NCBI RefSeq assembly: GCF_003431825.1
Contig: NZ_CP020083.1
Location: 2,828,501-2,892,500 of the forward strand
DNA: 64,000 nucleotides
Direction: 5' to 3'
DNA from: Blastomonas fulva
GTDB taxonomy: Bacteria > Pseudomonadota > Alphaproteobacteria > Sphingomonadales > Sphingomonadaceae
In this document: positions 1 to 13,810 of the stretch, piece by piece
Layout of the letters: each line of letters begins with the position of its first letter
Position numbering within the stretch: the stretch's first letter is position 1
The notes under the pieces: generated by a model
Told to the model about the DNA's origin: nothing
Database searches by the model: none
The model's input: the letters and a program-made list of their open reading frames with translations, nothing else
Made by a program: the position numbers and the translations under genes

Positions 1-675
1 GCGACGCGTTTTGCGCAGGGCGAATATTGCTTCACCGTCCGCCGCGCCGCAGTGGCCGAGGCGCTGGACCTGTTGCGCGACTTCCATGACTACCAGCAGC
101 TTGTCGAGATCGCTGGCGTCGACTATCCCGAGCGAGCCGAGCGCTTCGAGGTCGTCTACTGCCTTCTCAGCCTGACCAGGAACCACCGCATTCGCGTCGT
201 GTGCACGACCGACGAGGACACCCCGGTGCCCACCGTCACGAATATCTGGCCCGTGGCCGGCTGGCTCGAGCGCGAAGTGTACGACATGTACGGCGTGATC
301 TTCGCCGGAAACCCCGATCTGCGCCGCATCCTCACCGATTACGGGTTCCGCGGCCATCCCTTCCGCAAGGACTTCCCGCTCACCGGCTATAGCGAGATGC
401 GCTATTCCGAGGAGCAGGGTCGCGTGATCTACGAGCCGGTCAAGCTGGCGCAGGACTTCCGCAGCTTCGACTTCACCTCGCCCTGGGAAGGCGCGGATTA
501 CGTTCTGCCGGGTGACGAGAAGTCGCTGGGAGGGCCGCCGCATGTCGATACGCCCAAGACGACCGAGAAGCAGTCCGACACTGGCGCGGGCAAGGCTGCC
601 AACAAGGAGGCCGCCAAGGCCAGCCCCGAGGCACCTGCCGACAAGCCTGCCGACAAGAAGGATAGCAAGGCATGA
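1..675 (+). CDS. nuoC: NADH-quinone oxidoreductase subunit C (5' partial)
   Basis: NuoC (30 kDa, Nqo5-type) is a peripheral-arm subunit of respiratory complex I on the cytoplasmic face of the inner membrane. The frame is already open at base 1 ([13 protein letters not shown]...), so the true start lies left of the window and the GTG at 52 is internal. The family signatures [10 protein letters not shown] (near 130-160), EREVYDMYG and [19 protein letters not shown] (about 331-390) are clear, as is the closing [15 protein letters not shown] block. After about base 540 the protein runs into a tail of roughly 45 residues rich in Lys, Ala, Pro and Glu, beyond the usual end of the family. Its stop overlaps the nuoD start in an ATGA, which implies translational coupling. 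Confidence 0.97.
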   Translation, partial: ATRFAQGEYCFTVRRAAVAEALDLLRDFHDYQQLVEIAGVDYPERAERFEVVYCLLSLTRNHRIRVVCTTDEDTPVPTVTNIWPVAGWLEREVYDMYGVIFAGNPDLRRILTDYGFRGHPFRKDFPLTGYSEMRYSEEQGRVIYEPVKLAQDFRSFDFTSPWEGADYVLPGDEKSLGGPPHVDTPKTTEKQSDTGAGKAANKEAAKASPEAPADKPADKKDSKA

Positions 676-1910
676 CCGCCGAAGCACTCCACGACGATCT
701 GGACGCCACCTTGGTCGAGCAGGATTCGACCGCTGGCGACCTCGAGATCCAGAACTACACGATCAACTTCGGGCCCCAGCACCCGGCTGCGCACGGCGTG
801 TTGCGCATGGTGATGGAGCTTGACGGCGAAATCGTCGAGCGGATCGACTGCCATGTCGGGCTGCTGCATCGCGGCACCGAAAAGCTGATCGAGTACAAGA
901 CCTATCTGCAGGCTTTGCCTTATTTCGACCGGCTCGATTACTGCTCGCCGCTGGCGATGGAATACAGCTATGTGCTGGCGATCGAGAAGCTGCTGAACCT
1001 CGAGGTTCCGCTGCGCGCCCAGTATCTGCGTGTGCTGTTCGCCGAACTCACCCGCATCTGCAACCACATGCTCAACCTGGGTGCGCATGTGATGGACGTC
1101 GGCGCGATGACGCCCAACCTTTGGTTGTTCGAAATCCGCGAGGATTGCCTCAACTTCTTCGAGCGTGCCTCCGGTGCGCGCATGCACAGTGCCTGGTTCC
1201 GCCCCGGCGGCGTCCACCAGGACGTGCCGCTCAAGCTGCTCACTGACCTTGCCGACTGGCTCGACACCTTCCCCAAGCTGTTCGAGGACGCGATGAGCCT
1301 CGTCGTCGACAACCGCATCTTCAAGCAGCGCAACGTCGATATCGCGATCGTCTCCAAGGACGATGCTGTGCGCTGGGGCTTTTCGGGCCCGATGATCCGC
1401 GGCAGCGGCATCGCCTGGGATCTGCGCAAATCGCAGCCTTATGATGTCTATGACCGGATGGAGTTCGACGTTCCCGTCGGCACCCGCGGCGACTGCTATG
1501 ACCGCTTCATGGTCCGCGTCGAGGAAGTCCGCCAGTCCGCGCGCATCATGCGCCAGTGCCTCAACGACATGCCCGAAGGCCCGATCGCCTCGCTCGACCG
1601 CAAGATCGTGCCGCCCAAGCGCGGCGAGATGAAGCAGTCGATGGAAGCGCTGATCCATCACTTCAAGCTGTACACCGAAGGCTTCCACGTCCCTGCCGGC
1701 GAGGTCTATGTCGCGACCGAAAGCCCCAAGGGCGAGTTTGGCGTCTATCTGGTGAGCGACGGAACCAACAAGCCCTATCGCTGCAAGATCCGCCCGACCG
1801 CGTTCTCGCACCTCCAGGCGATGGATTTCATGTCGCGCGGCCACATGCTTTCCGACGCGACCGCGATTCTGGGCGCGATCGACGTGGTGTTCGGGGAGTG
1901 CGACCGGTGA
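672..1910 (+). CDS. nuoD: NADH-quinone oxidoreductase subunit D
   Basis: NuoD (49 kDa, Nqo4) forms the quinone-reaction chamber of complex I together with NuoB. It is related to the large subunit of NiFe hydrogenases but has lost the metal-binding cysteines. The 412-residue length is normal. The family blocks [15 protein letters not shown] near the N-terminus, [18 protein letters not shown], the [12 protein letters not shown] block and the C-terminal [17 protein letters not shown] with FGECDR at the end are all present. The ATG at 672 overlaps the nuoC stop by four bases. An ordinary upstream extension is absent, so this start is secure. The next gene starts inside the nuoD stop codon. Confidence 0.98.
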   Translation: MTAEALHDDLDATLVEQDSTAGDLEIQNYTINFGPQHPAAHGVLRMVMELDGEIVERIDCHVGLLHRGTEKLIEYKTYLQALPYFDRLDYCSPLAMEYSYVLAIEKLLNLEVPLRAQYLRVLFAELTRICNHMLNLGAHVMDVGAMTPNLWLFEIREDCLNFFERASGARMHSAWFRPGGVHQDVPLKLLTDLADWLDTFPKLFEDAMSLVVDNRIFKQRNVDIAIVSKDDAVRWGFSGPMIRGSGIAWDLRKSQPYDVYDRMEFDVPVGTRGDCYDRFMVRVEEVRQSARIMRQCLNDMPEGPIASLDRKIVPPKRGEMKQSMEALIHHFKLYTEGFHVPAGEVYVATESPKGEFGVYLVSDGTNKPYRCKIRPTAFSHLQAMDFMSRGHMLSDATAILGAIDVVFGECDR

Positions 1911-2242
1911 CCGTGCAGATGGCCGTCGCAGAGGCGATGATCGCGCATTACAACGCGCAGGATGCCGACGCCTATGTCGCGCTGATGACTGACGATGCCT
2001 GTGAAGCGGGCTATCGCGGCGAAGTGCTTCGCGCTGGCAAGGAAGGCGTGCGCTCCGGGCTCAAGGCGATGTTCGCCGAATATCCGGAGAACCGCGCCGA
2101 AGTGCTCTCGGGCCACATGCTGGGCGAATATGTCGTCCTGCACGAACGCGTCTCGCGCTCCTCGCAGAGCGAACCGTTCGAGGTCATGTCGATCTACAGT
2201 TTCAATGGCGACAAGGTGTCGCGCGTGGAGTTTGTCCGCTGA
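1907..2242 (+). CDS. NTF2/SnoaL-like small protein inside the nuo operon
   Basis: This predicted 111-residue protein has the look of the NTF2-like (SnoaL/ketosteroid-isomerase-type) fold. It has an N-terminal helix with [18 protein letters not shown], then an REGV-like stretch ([18 protein letters not shown]) and C-terminal strands ending in [17 protein letters not shown]. Proteins of this fold bind small hydrophobic ligands or act as small enzymes; the specific function here is unknown. I place the start at GTG 1907, which overlaps the nuoD stop as GTGA, and its own stop overlaps the nuoE ATG as TGATG. It is therefore embedded in the operon with no spacing at all. It is not one of the 14 core complex I subunits, so an accessory or assembly role is only an inference. 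ATG 1919 is a possible alternative start. Confidence 0.82.
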   Translation: MTVQMAVAEAMIAHYNAQDADAYVALMTDDACEAGYRGEVLRAGKEGVRSGLKAMFAEYPENRAEVLSGHMLGEYVVLHERVSRSSQSEPFEVMSIYSFNGDKVSRVEFVR

Positions 2243-2909
2243 TGGCTGACGCAGCCCATATCCCCGATGAAGCCGAAACCCGCGCCCGCTGGGGCGGTTT
2301 CGCATTCACGCAAGAGAATCTCGCGATCGCGAAGACCGTCATCGCGCGCTATCCCGAAGGGCGCCAGCGCTCGGCGGTCATGCCGCTGCTCGATCTGGCG
2401 CAGCGCCAGGTGGGTGCGGACACGCAGACGCAGGGCTGGCTGCCCGTTCCGGTGATCGAATATGTCGCAGCTATGCTCGATATGCCGTACATCCGCGCCT
2501 ACGAAGTCGCGAGCTTCTACACCATGTACAATCTCGCGCCGGTCGGGCGTTTCCACGTGCAGGTTTGCGGCACCACGCCGTGCCTGCTGCGCGGATCGGA
2601 CGATGTCATGGCGGCCTGCGCCAACAAGGGACTCGTCAAGGGCAAGACCACGCCCGACGGCCTGTTCACGCTGACCGAGGTCGAGTGCATGGGCAACTGC
2701 GCCAATGCACCGATGGTCCAGATCAACGACGATAACTTCGAGGATCTGGATTACGACAGCACCACGCGCATCCTGGAAGCGCTGGCTGCGGGCGAAAGCC
2801 CCAAGGCCGGCACCCAGATCGCCGGGCGCCACACCAGCGAGCCCGAGGGCGGACCGACATCGCTGAAGGCCATGGTCGATGCCAATCATGATTATCGCGG
2901 GGAATGGTG

Positions 2910-2910
<1 letters not shown>
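2242..2910 (+). CDS. nuoE: NADH-quinone oxidoreductase subunit E
   Basis: NuoE (24 kDa, Nqo2) is a thioredoxin-fold [2Fe-2S] subunit of the NADH-oxidising module of complex I. The N1a cluster ligands are visible as CGTTPC (Cys109 and Cys114) and CMGNC (Cys149 and Cys153). The central [20 protein letters not shown] block is typical. At 222 residues it has a C-terminal extension after the ferredoxin-like domain with Gly, Pro and Ser, common in alphaproteobacteria. The ATG at 2242 shares its first base with the preceding stop codon. The stop overlaps the start region of nuoF. Confidence 0.97.
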
Positions 2911-4217
<1,307 letters not shown>

Positions 4218-4219
4218 TT

Positions 4220-6238
4220 ATGCCTAAACTGACCGTAGACGGGATCGAAGTTGAAGTCCCCCAGGGCGCGACCGTGCTGCAGGCCTGCGAGGCTGCCGGC
4301 AAGGAAATCCCGCGCTTCTGCTATCACGAACGGCTGAGCATCGCTGGCAACTGCCGGATGTGCCTGGTCGAGGTGAAGCCCGGACCGCCCAAGCCGCAGG
4401 CGAGCTGCGCGTTGCCCGCGATGGACAACCAGGAAGTCCGCACCAACTCCGACATGGTGAAAAAGGCACGCGAAGGCGTGATGGAGTTCCTGCTGATCAA
4501 TCACCCGCTCGATTGCCCGATCTGCGATCAGGGCGGCGAGTGCGACCTGCAGGACCAGTCGGTGGCCTATGGCCGCGGCGGTTCGCGCTATGACGAAAAC
4601 AAGCGCGCGGTCACCGAAAAGTACATGGGTCCGATCATCAAGACGGTGATGACCCGCTGCATCCACTGCACCCGCTGCGTGCGTTTTGCCGAGGAAGTCG
4701 CGGGCACCGAGCAGATCGGTGCGATCGGTCGCGGCGAGAACATGCAGATCACCAGCTATCTGGAAAAGGCGGTCTCGTCCGAGCTTTCGGGCAATGTCAT
4801 CGATCTGTGCCCCGTCGGCGCGCTGACCTCGCGTCCCTATGCCTATGAAGCACGTCCCTGGGAGCTCAAGAAGACCTTGGGCATCGACGTGATGGACGCG
4901 GTCGGCACCAACATCCGCTTCGACAGCCGGGGCAGGGAAGTGCTGCGTGTGCTGCCGCGCGTCAATGACGACGTCAACGAGGAGTGGGCGCACGACAAGA
5001 CCCGGTACGCGGTCGATGGCCTGATGCGCCGCCGGCTCGACCGGCCTTATGTGCGCACCAACGGCAAGCTGGTCGAGGCGACCTGGGCGCAGGCGTTTGC
5101 AGCAATCGCTGCGGTCAACGCCGGATCGAGCGTGGCGGCCGTCGCGGGCGATCTGCTCGACTGCGAAACCATGTTTGCCGCGCGCGAACTGCTGGCCAAG
5201 ATGGGTTCGAGCCTGATCGAAGGCCGCCAGACCGGCCTCAAATACGACACCTCCAGCCTCGCTGCGGTCAACTTCAACTCGACGCTCAACGGCATCGAGA
5301 CCGCCGATGCGATCCTGCTGGTGGGCACCAATCCGCGCTGGGAAGCGCCTTTGGTCAACACCCGCATCCGCAAGGCGATCAAGCACGGCGCCAAGGTCTA
5401 CGCGATCGGCGACGAGATCGACCTTACCTACAAGGTCGAATGGCTGGGCAACGACATGGGCCTGCTTAGCACTCTGCCCGATGCGGTGTCTGACGTGTTC
5501 AAGGGCGCCAAGCGTCCCGCGCTGATCATGGGCGGCGGTGCGCTGGGCGTCGAAGGCGCGCATGGCGCAGCGCTTGCGCTTGCGGACAGCTTCGGCATGG
5601 TTCGCGATACCGAAGACGGTCCCTGGAACGGCTTCAACGTCCTGCACATGGCCGCATCGCGCATGGGCGGGCTGATGCTCGGCTGGGCACAGTCCGGTGG
5701 CATCGCCGATCTGGTCGCCGCCAAGCCCAAGCTGCTGCTCGCGCTGGGTGCGGACGAGGTCGACTTCAGCCAGTTCGATGGCAGCTTCAAGGTGTTCATC
5801 GGCCATCATGGCGACAAGGGTGCGGCCGTTGCCGATGTCATCCTGCCGTCTGCGGCGTACCCTGAAAAGAACGGCACCTATGTCAATGTCGAAGGCCGGG
5901 TGCAGATGAGCGACAAGGCCGTGTTCGCGCCGGGAGATGCCCGCGAGGACTGGTCGATCCTGCGCGCTTTGTCCGAGGTCCTGGGCCAGACGCTTCCGTT
6001 CGACAGCTTTGTCGAATGCCGCGCGGCGATGATCGCTGCGGTCCCGGCGCTGGGCATCGAGGGGCTTGCCTCTTACGACTGGGCACCCCCCAGGCTGGCG
6101 TCCAGCCCGCAGGGTCCGGTCGGCTACCCGATCAAGGATTTCTACCTGACCAATGCCATCGCGCGCGCCAGCACGACGATGCAGCGCTGCTCGGCTGAAC
6201 TGCTGCACGGCGAAGCGATGCTGGAGGCCGCGGAATGA
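4220..6238 (+). CDS. nuoG: NADH-quinone oxidoreductase subunit G
   Basis: NuoG (75 kDa, Nqo3) is the largest peripheral-arm subunit and carries a chain of iron-sulfur clusters in its N-terminal 200 residues. Ligands can be read directly: Cys34, Cys45, Cys48 and Cys63 for the [2Fe-2S] N1b cluster; His95, Cys99, Cys102 and Cys108 for N5; and Cys147, Cys150, Cys153 and Cys197 for N4. The remaining 470 residues form a molybdopterin-oxidoreductase-like domain without cofactor ligands. The extra N7 cluster motif found in E. coli-type NuoG is not seen, which fits the mitochondrial/alphaproteobacterial type. The start follows the nuoF stop by two bases, and the end overlaps nuoH as ATGA. Confidence 0.98.
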   Translation: MPKLTVDGIEVEVPQGATVLQACEAAGKEIPRFCYHERLSIAGNCRMCLVEVKPGPPKPQASCALPAMDNQEVRTNSDMVKKAREGVMEFLLINHPLDCPICDQGGECDLQDQSVAYGRGGSRYDENKRAVTEKYMGPIIKTVMTRCIHCTRCVRFAEEVAGTEQIGAIGRGENMQITSYLEKAVSSELSGNVIDLCPVGALTSRPYAYEARPWELKKTLGIDVMDAVGTNIRFDSRGREVLRVLPRVNDDVNEEWAHDKTRYAVDGLMRRRLDRPYVRTNGKLVEATWAQAFAAIAAVNAGSSVAAVAGDLLDCETMFAARELLAKMGSSLIEGRQTGLKYDTSSLAAVNFNSTLNGIETADAILLVGTNPRWEAPLVNTRIRKAIKHGAKVYAIGDEIDLTYKVEWLGNDMGLLSTLPDAVSDVFKGAKRPALIMGGGALGVEGAHGAALALADSFGMVRDTEDGPWNGFNVLHMAASRMGGLMLGWAQSGGIADLVAAKPKLLLALGADEVDFSQFDGSFKVFIGHHGDKGAAVADVILPSAAYPEKNGTYVNVEGRVQMSDKAVFAPGDAREDWSILRALSEVLGQTLPFDSFVECRAAMIAAVPALGIEGLASYDWAPPRLASSPQGPVGYPIKDFYLTNAIARASTTMQRCSAELLHGEAMLEAAE

Positions 6239-7278
6239 CCGAGTTTTTCCAATCGTCGCTGGGCATGGGCTGGGGCTGGTTCGTCGCCAACCTTATCCTC
6301 ATCCTGCTGATCGCGCTGCCGGTGATGCTGTCGGTGGCGATCGTCATCTATTTCGACCGCAAGATCTGGGCGTCGATGGCGCTGCGTCGTGGCCCTAACG
6401 TCGTAGGCCCGTTCGGCATCCTGCAGAGCTTCGCCGACGCGCTGAAGGTGTTTCTGCAAGAAACCATCATTCCTTCGGGCGCGAACAAGGGCCTGTTCCT
6501 GATCGCGCCGATCATCACCTTCACCGTGGCGTTGCTGTCCTGGGCGGTGGTCCCGTTCGACCAGGACATGGTGCTGGCCGATATCAACGTCGGCCTGCTC
6601 TACATCCTCGCGGTAAGTTCGCTGGGCGTTTATGGCGTGGTGATCGCAGGCTGGGCGTCGAACTCGAAATACCCGTTCTTCTCGGCGCTGCGCGCGGCGG
6701 CACAGATGATCTCGTACGAGGTCTCGATCGGCTTCATCATCGTCACTGTCGTGCTGTGGACCGGCAGCTTCAACCTCAATGACATTGTCGAGGCGCAGCG
6801 CGGGCACGGGCTTGGCTTCATCAACTGGTACGGGTTCAACCTGCTGCTCTACCCGATGGCGGTGATGTTCCTGATCTCGTCGCTCGCTGAAACCGCGCGC
6901 GCGCCGTTCGATCTGACCGAAGCCGAGAGCGAGCTGGTTGCAGGCTATCAGACCGAATATTCCTCGATGGCGTTCGCTCTGTTCTGGCTGGGCGAATATG
7001 CCAACGTGCTGCTGATGTGCACGCTCAACGCGGTGCTGTTCTGGGGTGGCTGGCTGCCGCCGTTCGAATGGGCGCCGCTCTATGCCGTCCCCGGCATCTT
7101 CTGGCTGATCCTCAAGATTTCCGCGTTCTTCTTCATCTTCAGCTGGGTCAAGGCGACGGTGCCTCGCTACCGTTATGACCAATTGATGCGGCTGGGCTGG
7201 AAGGTGTTCCTGCCGATCTCGCTGCTGTGGATTTTCCTGGTGTCGGGCTATCTGATGCTCACACGCTACGGGGTCTGA
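6235..7278 (+). CDS. nuoH: NADH-quinone oxidoreductase subunit H
   Basis: NuoH (ND1, Nqo8) is the membrane-arm subunit that closes the quinone channel and links it to the proton pumps. The 347-residue protein has about eight hydrophobic segments. It also has the conserved charged loops [19 protein letters not shown] and [18 protein letters not shown], with [12 protein letters not shown] following, which line the quinone site. The ATG overlaps the nuoG stop by four bases. The end is followed within six bases by nuoI. Confidence 0.98.
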   Translation: MTEFFQSSLGMGWGWFVANLILILLIALPVMLSVAIVIYFDRKIWASMALRRGPNVVGPFGILQSFADALKVFLQETIIPSGANKGLFLIAPIITFTVALLSWAVVPFDQDMVLADINVGLLYILAVSSLGVYGVVIAGWASNSKYPFFSALRAAAQMISYEVSIGFIIVTVVLWTGSFNLNDIVEAQRGHGLGFINWYGFNLLLYPMAVMFLISSLAETARAPFDLTEAESELVAGYQTEYSSMAFALFWLGEYANVLLMCTLNAVLFWGGWLPPFEWAPLYAVPGIFWLILKISAFFFIFSWVKATVPRYRYDQLMRLGWKVFLPISLLWIFLVSGYLMLTRYGV

Positions 7279-7283
7279 TAGAC

Positions 7284-7778
7284 ATGTTGCAAACTCTCAA
7301 AGCCTTTACGCTGTACGAGTTCGTGAAGGCGCACGCGCTGACCTTGAAGTATTTCTTCAAGCCCAAGGCGACGATCAACTATCCGTTCGAGAAGAACCCG
7401 CTGTCCCCGCGTTTCCGTGGCGAGCATGCGTTGCGTCGTTATCCCAACGGCGAAGAGCGCTGCATCGCGTGCAAGTTGTGCGAGGCCGTGTGCCCCGCCC
7501 AGGCGATCACCATCGAGGCCGAACCGCGCGGTATTGGAGAAGGGGGCGACGGCAGCCGCCGCACCACGCGCTACGACATCGACATGACCAAGTGCATCTT
7601 CTGCGGCTTTTGCCAGGAAGCGTGCCCGGTCGATGCGATCGTCGAAGGGCCGAACTTTGAATATGCCACCGAGACCCGCGAGGAGCTCATCTACGACAAG
7701 GGCAAGCTGCTTGAGAATGGCGACAAATGGGAACGTGCCATTGCCGCCAACCTTGAAGCGGATGCCCCTTATCGTTAA
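7284..7778 (+). CDS. nuoI: NADH-quinone oxidoreductase subunit I
   Basis: NuoI (23 kDa, TYKY, Nqo9) is a 2x[4Fe-4S] ferredoxin-type subunit that passes electrons from NuoG to NuoB. Both cluster motifs are complete: Cys60/63/66/70 in [12 protein letters not shown] and Cys104/107/110/114 in [12 protein letters not shown]. The 164-residue length and the N-terminal amphipathic segment ([17 protein letters not shown]) are normal. ATG 7284 lies six bases after the nuoH stop. The frame is open further upstream, but that sequence is nuoH read in another frame. Confidence 0.97.
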   Translation: MLQTLKAFTLYEFVKAHALTLKYFFKPKATINYPFEKNPLSPRFRGEHALRRYPNGEERCIACKLCEAVCPAQAITIEAEPRGIGEGGDGSRRTTRYDIDMTKCIFCGFCQEACPVDAIVEGPNFEYATETREELIYDKGKLLENGDKWERAIAANLEADAPYR

Positions 7779-7885
7779 GGCGCACACGAATTCGATTCAC
7801 CGAAGGCTTTTGACCCGCTGGGAGACGCGGGGCAGGGGCCGGATACCAGACCTGCTCGATTGGGCGCATCGGGGGCTGTAAAGCT

Positions 7886-8500
7886 TTGATCCAGATATTT
7901 GCCTTTTACATGTTCGCGTCGGTGGTGATCGCCAGCGGTGCGTTCACCATCCTCGCCCGCAACCCGGTGCATTCGGTGCTCTGGCTGATCCTCGCGTTCT
8001 TCAACGCGGCGGGATTGATGATCCTGATCGGTGCCGAGTTCATCGCGATGCTGCTGGTGATCGTCTATGTTGGCGCGGTCGCGGTGCTGTTCCTGTTCGT
8101 CGTGATGATGCTCGACATCGATTTTGCCGAACTGCGCGGCGGCTTCATGAGGAACCTGCCTTTGGGCCTCGCGCTCGCGGCGGTGTTCCTGGCCGAGCTG
8201 GTGTTCGGCATCGGTGCGTATCGCGCGGGCAACATCGCGCTGGGCGAGCATTCGCTCAACCCCGCACGCATGGGCGCGAGCAACATCCAGGCTGTGGGTG
8301 AGCTGCTCTATACCCGCTATATCTTCCTGTTCGAAAGCGCAGGCCTTGTGCTGCTGGTGGCGATGGTCGGTGCGATCGTGCTGACCCACCGCAAGCGCGC
8401 CGGGGTCCGCCCGCAGAACATCGCATCGCAGGTGCGCCGTCGTCCCGAAGAGGCCACGCGCAACACGCAGCCCGTCGTCGGTGAAGGTGTCGAGCTATGA
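7886..8500 (+). CDS. nuoJ: NADH-quinone oxidoreductase subunit J
   Basis: NuoJ (ND6, Nqo10) is a five-helix membrane subunit of complex I whose third helix takes part in coupling. The 204-residue protein shows the expected helices, including the [19 protein letters not shown] first helix and the [19 protein letters not shown] third helix. The best start is TTG 7886, which gives [19 protein letters not shown] run about ten bases upstream could be the ribosome binding site. ATG 7910 would cut into the first helix. Between nuoI and this gene lie 107 non-coding bases, the only sizeable gap in the operon. The stop overlaps nuoK. Confidence 0.95.
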   Translation: MIQIFAFYMFASVVIASGAFTILARNPVHSVLWLILAFFNAAGLMILIGAEFIAMLLVIVYVGAVAVLFLFVVMMLDIDFAELRGGFMRNLPLGLALAAVFLAELVFGIGAYRAGNIALGEHSLNPARMGASNIQAVGELLYTRYIFLFESAGLVLLVAMVGAIVLTHRKRAGVRPQNIASQVRRRPEEATRNTQPVVGEGVEL

Positions 8501-8802
8501 TTGGTATCGAGCATTATCTCGTGGTCAGCTCTATCCTGTTCGTGATGGGCGTGCTGGGCATCTTCCTCAACCGCAAAAACGTCATCATCATCCTGATGGC
8601 GATCGAGCTCATCCTGCTCGCGGTGAATATCAACCTCGTCGCGTTCAGTGTGTTCCTGGGCGACATGGTGGGCCAGGTGTTCGCCATGTTCGTGCTGACC
8701 GTTGCGGCAGGCGAAGCGGCGATCGGTCTTGCGATCCTGGTCATCTACTTCCGCGGCCGCGGCACCATTGCGGTTGACGACGTCAACCAGATGAAGGGTT
8801 AA
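8497..8802 (+). CDS. nuoK: NADH-quinone oxidoreductase subunit K
   Basis: NuoK (ND4L, Nqo11) is a small three-helix proton-channel subunit of complex I. The 101-residue length is exact for the family. The two buried glutamates needed for proton transfer are visible at Glu37 ([11 protein letters not shown]) and Glu73 ([13 protein letters not shown]). The ATG overlaps the nuoJ stop by four bases, and nuoL follows after four bases. Confidence 0.98.
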   Translation: MIGIEHYLVVSSILFVMGVLGIFLNRKNVIIILMAIELILLAVNINLVAFSVFLGDMVGQVFAMFVLTVAAGEAAIGLAILVIYFRGRGTIAVDDVNQMKG

Positions 8803-8806
8803 GCAC

Positions 8807-10804
8807 ATGGCCATCACCCTGATCGTCTTCCTGCCGCTGCTGGCAGCCATCATCGCTGGGCTGGGCAACCGGATCATCGGCAATGTCCCCGCCAAGGTGG
8901 TGACGACCGCCGCCCTGTTCGCCGCGTGCGCGCTCAGCTGGCCGATCTTCCTTGGTTTCCTCGGCGGCACCTCGACCGAATATGTCGTGCCGGTATTGTC
9001 CTGGCTGCGCTCGGGCGACCTGCAGTTCGACTGGGCGCTGCGCGTCGATACGCTGACCGCTGTCATGCTGGTCGTGGTGACCTCGGTGTCCGCACTCGTC
9101 CACCTGTATAGCTGGGGCTATATGGACGAGGACCCGGACCAGCCGCGTTTCTTCGCTTATCTCTCGCTGTTCACCTTCGCCATGCTGATGCTGGTGACCG
9201 CCGACAACCTCGTCCAGATGTTCTTCGGCTGGGAAGGTGTGGGCCTTGCCTCGTATCTGCTGATCGGTTTCTGGTTCCGCAAGCCCAGCGCCAATGCGGC
9301 TGCGATCAAGGCGTTCGTGGTCAACCGCGTCGGCGATCTTGGCTTCATGATGGGAATCTTCGGCACCTTCCTGGTGTTCGGCACCGTCTCGATCCCCGCG
9401 ATCCTGGCAGCGGCGCCCGGCATGGAAGGCGCGACCATCGGTTTCCTTGGCGGACGCTTCGACCTCATGACCGTCCTGTGCCTGCTGCTGTTCATCGGCG
9501 CGATGGGCAAGTCGGCGCAGCTCGGGCTGCACACCTGGCTGCCGGATGCGATGGAAGGCCCGACGCCTGTGTCGGCGCTGATCCATGCCGCGACCATGGT
9601 TACCGCCGGCGTGTTCATGGTCTGCCGCCTGTCGCCGATGTTCGAGGCCAGCCCGACCGCGCTCACCGTGGTGACCATCGTCGGCGCGTGCACGGCGCTG
9701 TTCGCCGCGACCGTCGGTTTGGTGCAGACAGATATCAAGCGCGTGATCGCCTATTCGACCTGCTCGCAGCTGGGCTACATGTTCTTTGCAGCAGGCGTCG
9801 GCGCCTATGGCGCGGCAATGTTCCACCTGTTCACGCATGCGTTCTTCAAGGCGCTGCTGTTCCTTGGCGCAGGCTCGGTGATCCACGCGATGCACCACGA
9901 ACAGGACATGCGCTATTATGGCGGCTTGCGTAAATCGATCCCGATCACCTTCTGGGCGATGATGGCGGGTACGCTCGCGATTACCGGCGTGGGTATCGTA
10001 GGCGTCGCAGGCTTTGCCGGTTTCTATTCCAAGGACGGCATCATCGAGGCGGCCTTCGCTTCCGGAACGCAGGTTGGCCAGTTCGCTTTCAGCATCGGCG
10101 TGATCGCGGCTCTGCTGACCAGCTTCTACAGCTGGCGCCTGATGTTCCTGACCTTCTTCGGCAAGCCGCGCTGGATCGAATCCGAGCACATCCAGCACAG
10201 CGTCCATAAGACGCCGGTGCAGGCAGGCGCGGACACCACGGGCGGCTATCACCCGCACGAGAGCCCGTTGCCGATGCTGATCCCGCTGATCGTGCTGACC
10301 ATCGGCGCGGTCGCCGCAGGGTTCGTCTTCCACCACGCGTTCATCGATGCGGAGCATGGCAAGGCGTTCTGGAACGGCAGCCTGTTCTTCAACGAGCATC
10401 TGATGCACGAGATGCACGAGGTTCCGTTGTGGGTGAAGCTGGCCTCTACCGTCGCGATGCTGGTGGGTCTTGCCACCGCGATCCTGATGTATGTGGTCAA
10501 CAGGAGCTTGCCTGCCAAGCTCGCCGGGGCGCTGGCGCCGGTCTACCAGTTCCTGCTCAACAAGTGGTATTTCGACGAGCTGTACAACCACATCTTCGTC
10601 AAGCCATCCATGGCGCTGGGCCGCTTCTTCTGGAAGGTGGGCGACGAGGGGACGATCAACCGCTTCGGCCCGGATGGCGCCGCGGTCTTGGTCGCCTCGG
10701 GCAGCCGCATGGCGGTGAAGCTCCAATCCGGTTTCCTTTACAGTTACGCTCTGGTGATGCTGCTCGGCCTTGTGGCGGCGCTCACCTGGCTGATGGTGCG
10801 CTGA
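8807..10804 (+). CDS. nuoL: NADH-quinone oxidoreductase subunit L
   Basis: NuoL (ND5, Nqo12) is the distal antiporter-like proton pump of complex I, with a long lateral helix at its C-terminus. The 665-residue length is normal. The conserved core is present: [56 protein letters not shown] and a [12 protein letters not shown] segment. The charged residues of the pump (Glu in GWEG, Lys in MGKSAQLG and the His/Lys pairs) are retained. The last 200 residues include the amphipathic region [14 protein letters not shown] and a final transmembrane anchor. The nuoM start follows one base after the stop. Confidence 0.98.
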   Translation: MAITLIVFLPLLAAIIAGLGNRIIGNVPAKVVTTAALFAACALSWPIFLGFLGGTSTEYVVPVLSWLRSGDLQFDWALRVDTLTAVMLVVVTSVSALVHLYSWGYMDEDPDQPRFFAYLSLFTFAMLMLVTADNLVQMFFGWEGVGLASYLLIGFWFRKPSANAAAIKAFVVNRVGDLGFMMGIFGTFLVFGTVSIPAILAAAPGMEGATIGFLGGRFDLMTVLCLLLFIGAMGKSAQLGLHTWLPDAMEGPTPVSALIHAATMVTAGVFMVCRLSPMFEASPTALTVVTIVGACTALFAATVGLVQTDIKRVIAYSTCSQLGYMFFAAGVGAYGAAMFHLFTHAFFKALLFLGAGSVIHAMHHEQDMRYYGGLRKSIPITFWAMMAGTLAITGVGIVGVAGFAGFYSKDGIIEAAFASGTQVGQFAFSIGVIAALLTSFYSWRLMFLTFFGKPRWIESEHIQHSVHKTPVQAGADTTGGYHPHESPLPMLIPLIVLTIGAVAAGFVFHHAFIDAEHGKAFWNGSLFFNEHLMHEMHEVPLWVKLASTVAMLVGLATAILMYVVNRSLPAKLAGALAPVYQFLLNKWYFDELYNHIFVKPSMALGRFFWKVGDEGTINRFGPDGAAVLVASGSRMAVKLQSGFLYSYALVMLLGLVAALTWLMVR

Positions 10805-10805
10805 C

Positions 10806-12346
10806 ATGAACGATCTGGGATTTCCTGTGCTGTCGATGATGCTCGCCGTGCCAATGGCGGCGGCGATCGCGTGTCTGTTCGTCAGCGCCAACACCGCGCG
10901 CTGGCTGGCACTCACCGCCACGCTGATAGATATGGCGCTCGGCATTGTGCTGTGGATGAACTTCGACATCGGCGGAGCGCAGTGGCAGTTCGTCGAGAAA
11001 GCGGCGCTGTTCGACCGATTCAGCTGGGCGCTGGGCATCGATGGCATCGCGCTGATGCTGATCATGCTCTCGGTGTTCCTGATGCCGATCTGCATCGGCG
11101 CGAGCTGGGAGGCGATCCAGACCCGCGTCGGCGAGTACATGGCCGCGTTCCTGCTGATGGAAGTGCTGATGATCGGCGTGTTCGCCGCGCAGGACATCTT
11201 CCTGTTCTACATCTTCTTCGAGGCAGGCCTGATCCCGATGTACCTGATCATCGGCATCTGGGGCGGTGCGAACCGAATCTACGCGAGCTACAAGTTCTTC
11301 CTCTACACCCTGCTCGGATCGGTGCTGATGCTGATCGCAATGTTCTGGATGGTGAACGAGGCGGGCACGTCGGACATCCCGACGCTAATGGCCTATGACT
11401 TCCCGCTCGAGGCGCAATCCTGGCTGTGGCTGGCGTTCTTCGCGAGCTTCGCGGTCAAGATGCCGATGTGGCCTGTGCACACCTGGCTGCCCGATGCGCA
11501 CGTGCAGGCACCCACCGCGGGCTCGGTGATCCTGGCGGGCGTGCTGCTCAAGATGGGTGGCTATGGCTTTATCCGCTTCTCGCTGCCGATGTTCCCCGAT
11601 GCGTCGGTGGACTACATCTGGCTGGTGTTCGCGCTGTCGATGGTCGCGGTGGTCTACACCTCGCTGATCGCGCTGGTGCAGAGCGACATGAAGAAGCTGA
11701 TCGCTTATTCGTCGGTCGCGCATATGGCGATCGTTACCGTCGGGCTCTTTGCGTTCAACCGTCAGGGCCTGGAAGGCGCGCTGATCGTCATGCTCAGCCA
11801 CGGTCTGGTCTCGGGCGCCTTGTTCCTGTGCGTCGGCGTGATCTACGACCGGCTGCACACCCGCGAGATCGATCGTTACGGCGGTCTCTCGATAAACATG
11901 CCGCGTTATGCACTGCTGTTCCTGCTGTTCACGATGGCCTCGATCGGCTTGCCGGGCACCAGCGGCTTTGTCGGCGAGTTCCTCTCGCTGGTGGGCGTCT
12001 ACGAGGTGTCGAGCTGGGTTGCGATCGTCTCGACCACGGGCATCATCCTGGGCGCGGCATACATGCTCTATCTCTACCGGCGCGTGGCCTATGGCGTGAT
12101 CAAGTCGGATGACGTCGCCGCCATGCCTGATCTCAACAAGCGCGAGATCGCGCTGCTGCTGCCGATCGCACTCGTTGTGCTGTGGATGGGGGTCTACCCC
12201 GAAAGCTTCATGGCACCGATGCGCAAGGATGTCGGCGCGCTCGAGGCGCGGCTCGCTGCCGCCAAGCCCTTGGGCGATGCTCAGGTCAAGCTGGGCTCAG
12301 GTCCCGCTCTCACGCCCGCAGCCCATGCTGAAGAAGGCCATCACTG

Positions 12347-12347
<1 letters not shown>
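10806..12347 (+). CDS. nuoM: NADH-quinone oxidoreductase subunit M
   Basis: NuoM (ND4, Nqo13) is the middle antiporter-like proton pump of complex I. The 513-residue protein carries the family core, with the Glu in [51 protein letters not shown] and [13 protein letters not shown]. The C-terminus has a soluble Ala/His-rich tail ending in EEGHH. Its stop shares a base with the nuoN start (TGATG), so the three pump genes are tightly coupled. Confidence 0.98.

Positions 12348-13806
<1,459 letters not shown>

Positions 13807-13810
<4 letters not shown>

Noticed and set aside
498..1844. Long minus-strand frame antisense to nuoD
   Set aside because: It mirrors the codon structure of a GC-rich gene and has no family features or ribosome binding site. 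The plus-strand nuoD is certain.
8783..11197. An 804-codon minus-strand frame antisense to nuoL
   Set aside because: It is a shadow frame with low-complexity Arg/His/Asp composition, and nuoL is complete on the plus strand.
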